Below, in pieces: positions 62,194 to 64,000 of a stretch of 64,000 nucleotides of DNA. Under the pieces are notes generated by a model. It had not been told where the DNA came from. It made no database searches and worked only from the letters and a program-made list of their open reading frames with translations. This stretch comes from Nonlabens sp. YIK11 (GTDB lineage Bacteria; Bacteroidota; Bacteroidia; Flavobacteriales; Flavobacteriaceae), in contig NZ_LBMJ01000001.1 of the NCBI RefSeq assembly GCF_001413925.1, positions 620,001 through 684,000 of the forward strand, given 5' to 3'. Both the position numbers and the translations under genes were made by a program. Position 1 is the first letter of the stretch, and each line of letters opens with the position of its first letter.

Positions 62194-63222
62194 ATGATCC
62201 TAGAACAAAAAATATACCTCTGGTTACTCCTCGCAATCCCAGTGATTGTGCTGCTATTCTTGGGACTTTCGTTTTGGAAAGTTCGAGCGCAGCGCAAGTT
62301 TGCTGAGAAAGCGATGCTGGATCATTTGATTCCAGATCGATCTTGGTTCAAGCCTATTTTGAAATTGGTAACTGTTTGTGTGGCGATTTTGTTCATCACA
62401 ATCGCACTGGTCAATCCTAAGGCTGGAACCAAACTAGAAACCGTCGATCGTGAAGGTGTGGACATCGTTTTTGCCGTGGACGTTTCTAAGTCTATGTTGG
62501 CCGAAGATATCGCACCCAACCGCTTGCAAAAATCCCAGCAACTCGTCACCCAGATTTTAAATAGCCTGGCGAGTGATAGAATTGGTTTGATCGCTTATGC
62601 CGGTAGTGCCGTACCGCAACTACCCATCACGACCGATTATGGAAGTGCCAAAATGTTCCTGCAAGCACTCAACACAGACCTTATTTCCAGTCAAGGAACC
62701 GCCATTGCAGAGGCGATACAGCTGGCAGAAAGCTACTATGGCGACAACAGTGAAGCCGCTAAAGTGCTCGTTATCATCAGCGATGGTGAGGACCATGAAG
62801 GCGAGGCGATTAGTATGGCCGAGGACGCTGCAGACAACGGCGTGCGCATCATCACCATAGGTGTTGGTACAGAAAAAGGAGGCACCATTCCCATCAAGCG
62901 CAACGGCGTCACGCAGTCTTTCAAAAAGGACAACGATGGCAACACCGTCATCACAAAACTCAATACTGAAACTTTGTCAGAAATCGCAGACGCCGGCAAT
63001 GGCGTTTACATCGATGGTACGATTACTGCAGATGCTATTGAGGCATTGCAGGACGAGCTCTCGGGTATTGATAAAGTGGCTTTTGAGTCCCAACAATATG
63101 CAGATTTTGCCTCGCAATTCCAGTGGTTTTTAGGCATCGGTTTGTTCTTTTTGGTGCTGGAGATGATCTACACCAACCGCAAAACGGGCTGGATCAAAAA
63201 ACTAAATTTATTCAATGAATAA
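62194..63222 (+). CDS. batB: VWA-domain membrane protein BatB
   Basis: A 342-residue protein, similar in plan to BatA: N-terminal helices (about 8-25 and 58-75), VWA domain (about 85-300) and a C-terminal helix (QFQWFLGIGLFFLVLEMIY). MIDAS residues: DVSKSMLAEDI, TPITTDYG-type Thr in LPITTDYGSA, and ISDGEDHEGEA. It lies 5 bp after the SIMPL-like gene and 8 bp of it overlap batC, suggesting coupled translation. Confidence 0.92.
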   Translation: MILEQKIYLWLLLAIPVIVLLFLGLSFWKVRAQRKFAEKAMLDHLIPDRSWFKPILKLVTVCVAILFITIALVNPKAGTKLETVDREGVDIVFAVDVSKSMLAEDIAPNRLQKSQQLVTQILNSLASDRIGLIAYAGSAVPQLPITTDYGSAKMFLQALNTDLISSQGTAIAEAIQLAESYYGDNSEAAKVLVIISDGEDHEGEAISMAEDAADNGVRIITIGVGTEKGGTIPIKRNGVTQSFKKDNDGNTVITKLNTETLSEIADAGNGVYIDGTITADAIEALQDELSGIDKVAFESQQYADFASQFQWFLGIGLFFLVLEMIYTNRKTGWIKKLNLFNE

Positions 63223-64000
63223 TGTGAAACAATATATTGGCTTATTAGGGATGTTTTTGATGTGTTTCGCTTTCGCGAAAGCGCAATCACAACAACCTGA
63301 TAACACAGCTTATGAATCTGCGATGGCACAAGGTGTTGACTATGCCGCAGACAATAATTTCTCAAAAGCAGAAGCATCCTACCGTAAGGCCAAAGCATTG
63401 CAACCTGAAAGTACTGAGGCTTCCTATAATCTGGGCAACCTTTACTACAAAAACAAAAAAGGTTACAACGCAGCAGAGAATTATACCACAGCGGCTACAA
63501 CGGCCAAAACCAAAGCCGAAAAACACAAGGCGTTTCACAACCTGGGCAACACTTTTATGGAGAACAAGCGCTTCTCAGAAGCGGTAGAAGCCTATAAAAA
63601 TGCCTTAAGAAACGACCCAACAGACGATGAGACCCGCTACAATCTAGCACTTGCCAAACAGGAAGAAGAAAAGCAAGGTGGCGGCGGCGGTGGCGATGAT
63701 CAGGACAAGAAGGACAAAGGCGATAACGAGGACCAGAACGACAACAAGGACGGCGATCAAGACGATAAGTCTGGTGGCGATAATGAAGGAGATAAAGAAA
63801 AAGAAGGCGACAAGGATAAAGGCGATCAAGGAGAAGGCAAGGACGACCCCAAAGGTGAGAACCAAGAAGGAAAAGACGGCGACGGCAAGCCTAAGGAGCA
63901 AGAAGGCAAACAGCCGCAGCAACGTGTGGAAGGTCAAATGACGCCACAGCAAATACGCCAAATTCTTGAAGCCATGAATAATGAAGAGCAAAAGATCCAA
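63215..64000 (+). CDS. batC: TPR protein BatC, partial (runs off the window)
   Basis: The frame opens at the ATG at 63215, inside the batB 3' end, and stays open for 262 codons to the window edge. The signal peptide MNNVKQYIGLLGMFLMCFAF ends in AKA-Q, a good signal peptidase site, and this site is encoded by the palindrome (63268-63283). Two to three TPR units follow (EASYNLGNLYYKNKKGYNAA, FHNLGNTFMENKRFSEAVEA, TRYNLALAKQ). A highly charged Lys/Asp/Glu/Gly linker (about 150-230) precedes a new ordered stretch (QMTPQQIRQILEAMNNEEQK). It acts in the periplasm with the VWA proteins. Confidence 0.88.
   Translation, partial: MNNVKQYIGLLGMFLMCFAFAKAQSQQPDNTAYESAMAQGVDYAADNNFSKAEASYRKAKALQPESTEASYNLGNLYYKNKKGYNAAENYTTAATTAKTKAEKHKAFHNLGNTFMENKRFSEAVEAYKNALRNDPTDDETRYNLALAKQEEEKQGGGGGGDDQDKKDKGDNEDQNDNKDGDQDDKSGGDNEGDKEKEGDKDKGDQGEGKDDPKGENQEGKDGDGKPKEQEGKQPQQRVEGQMTPQQIRQILEAMNNEEQKIQ
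63268..63283. repeat. Palindrome copy 21 (exact)
   Basis: Inside batC, forming the end of its signal peptide (AFAKA). Confidence 0.95.

Noticed and set aside
69..63283. Reading the repeated palindrome as a CRISPR array or as rho-independent terminators
   Set aside because: Copies are kilobases apart with no regular spacers and two-thirds are inside genes; as a hairpin it has no loop to speak of and no T-run.
63644..64000. 118-codon minus-strand hydrophobic frame at the right edge
   Set aside because: It is the complement of the Lys/Asp/Glu-rich linker of batC, which always gives an artificial Val/Leu/Phe-rich antisense frame.

Overview
The window is a piece of a chromosome from a member of the Bacteroidota, most likely a marine Flavobacteriaceae. 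The reasons are a SusC/SusD pair with surface lipoproteins, a three-subunit succinate dehydrogenase of the Bacteroidetes type, a moxR-DUF58-batABC operon, several lineage-specific families (DUF6341, DUF6427, DUF4254, DUF5694), promoters that fit TTG-N(18-21)-TAnnTTTG, and starts without a clear Shine-Dalgarno. The genus cannot be fixed from the sequence alone. I see no rRNA, tRNA, CRISPR array, transposase or prophage.

Layout. 1-11.7 kb is a surface polysaccharide cluster on the + strand. It holds the end of rmlD (dTDP-rhamnose), a flippase, two polymerase/ligase-type membrane proteins, several glycosyltransferases, an SGNH-type esterase, a WcaF-like acetyltransferase, WcaI, a UDP-glucuronate decarboxylase (UDP-xylose) and the initiating WcaJ-like phosphotransferase. 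It is closed by a convergent PaaK/CapK-like adenylate-forming enzyme. 13-31 kb is mostly housekeeping: purD, DUF6341/DUF6427, DUF4254 plus a GT9, a very large outer-membrane protein, glyS, comF, an aminotransferase/omega-amidase pair, a LytS/LytTR two-component system and a DUF5694 protein. 31.3-33.3 kb is an isolated nuclease-helicase gene. 33.4-36.9 kb is sdhCAB. 37.2-44.3 kb is a susCD operon with two glycan-binding lipoproteins but no enzyme in view. 44.8-56.2 kb carries a secreted BNR-repeat protein, an Xaa-Pro aminopeptidase, a CNNM/CBS membrane protein, a C39-like protease lipoprotein with a small exported neighbour, hemB and an SDR dehydrogenase. 56.6-64 kb is a MoxR/Bat operon (moxR, DUF58, BatD-like, batA, a SIMPL-like gene, batB, batC) that runs off the right edge.

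The most striking signal is not a gene. The palindrome CGCTTTCGCGAAAGCG occurs 21 times (17 exact, 4 with one mismatch) from position 69 to 63283, about once per 3 kb, where chance would give essentially none. Fourteen copies lie inside genes on both strands and in all three reading frames, giving AFAKA, RFRES or SLSRKR in unrelated proteins. Seven are intergenic, and six of those extend to the 20-bp palindrome TTCGCTTTCGCGAAAGCGAA. This pattern points to selection or spread at the DNA level (uptake, chromosome organisation, a protein-binding or methylation site, or a tiny mobile palindrome) and is the best candidate here for an undescribed system.

Other unusual items are a REP-like inverted repeat read through in frame inside a lipoprotein gene, an 8-bp tandem repeat just upstream of the protease lipoprotein, LacI-type operator-like sites upstream of susC, and a SIMPL-like protein with a TonB-plug-like segment sitting between batA and batB.
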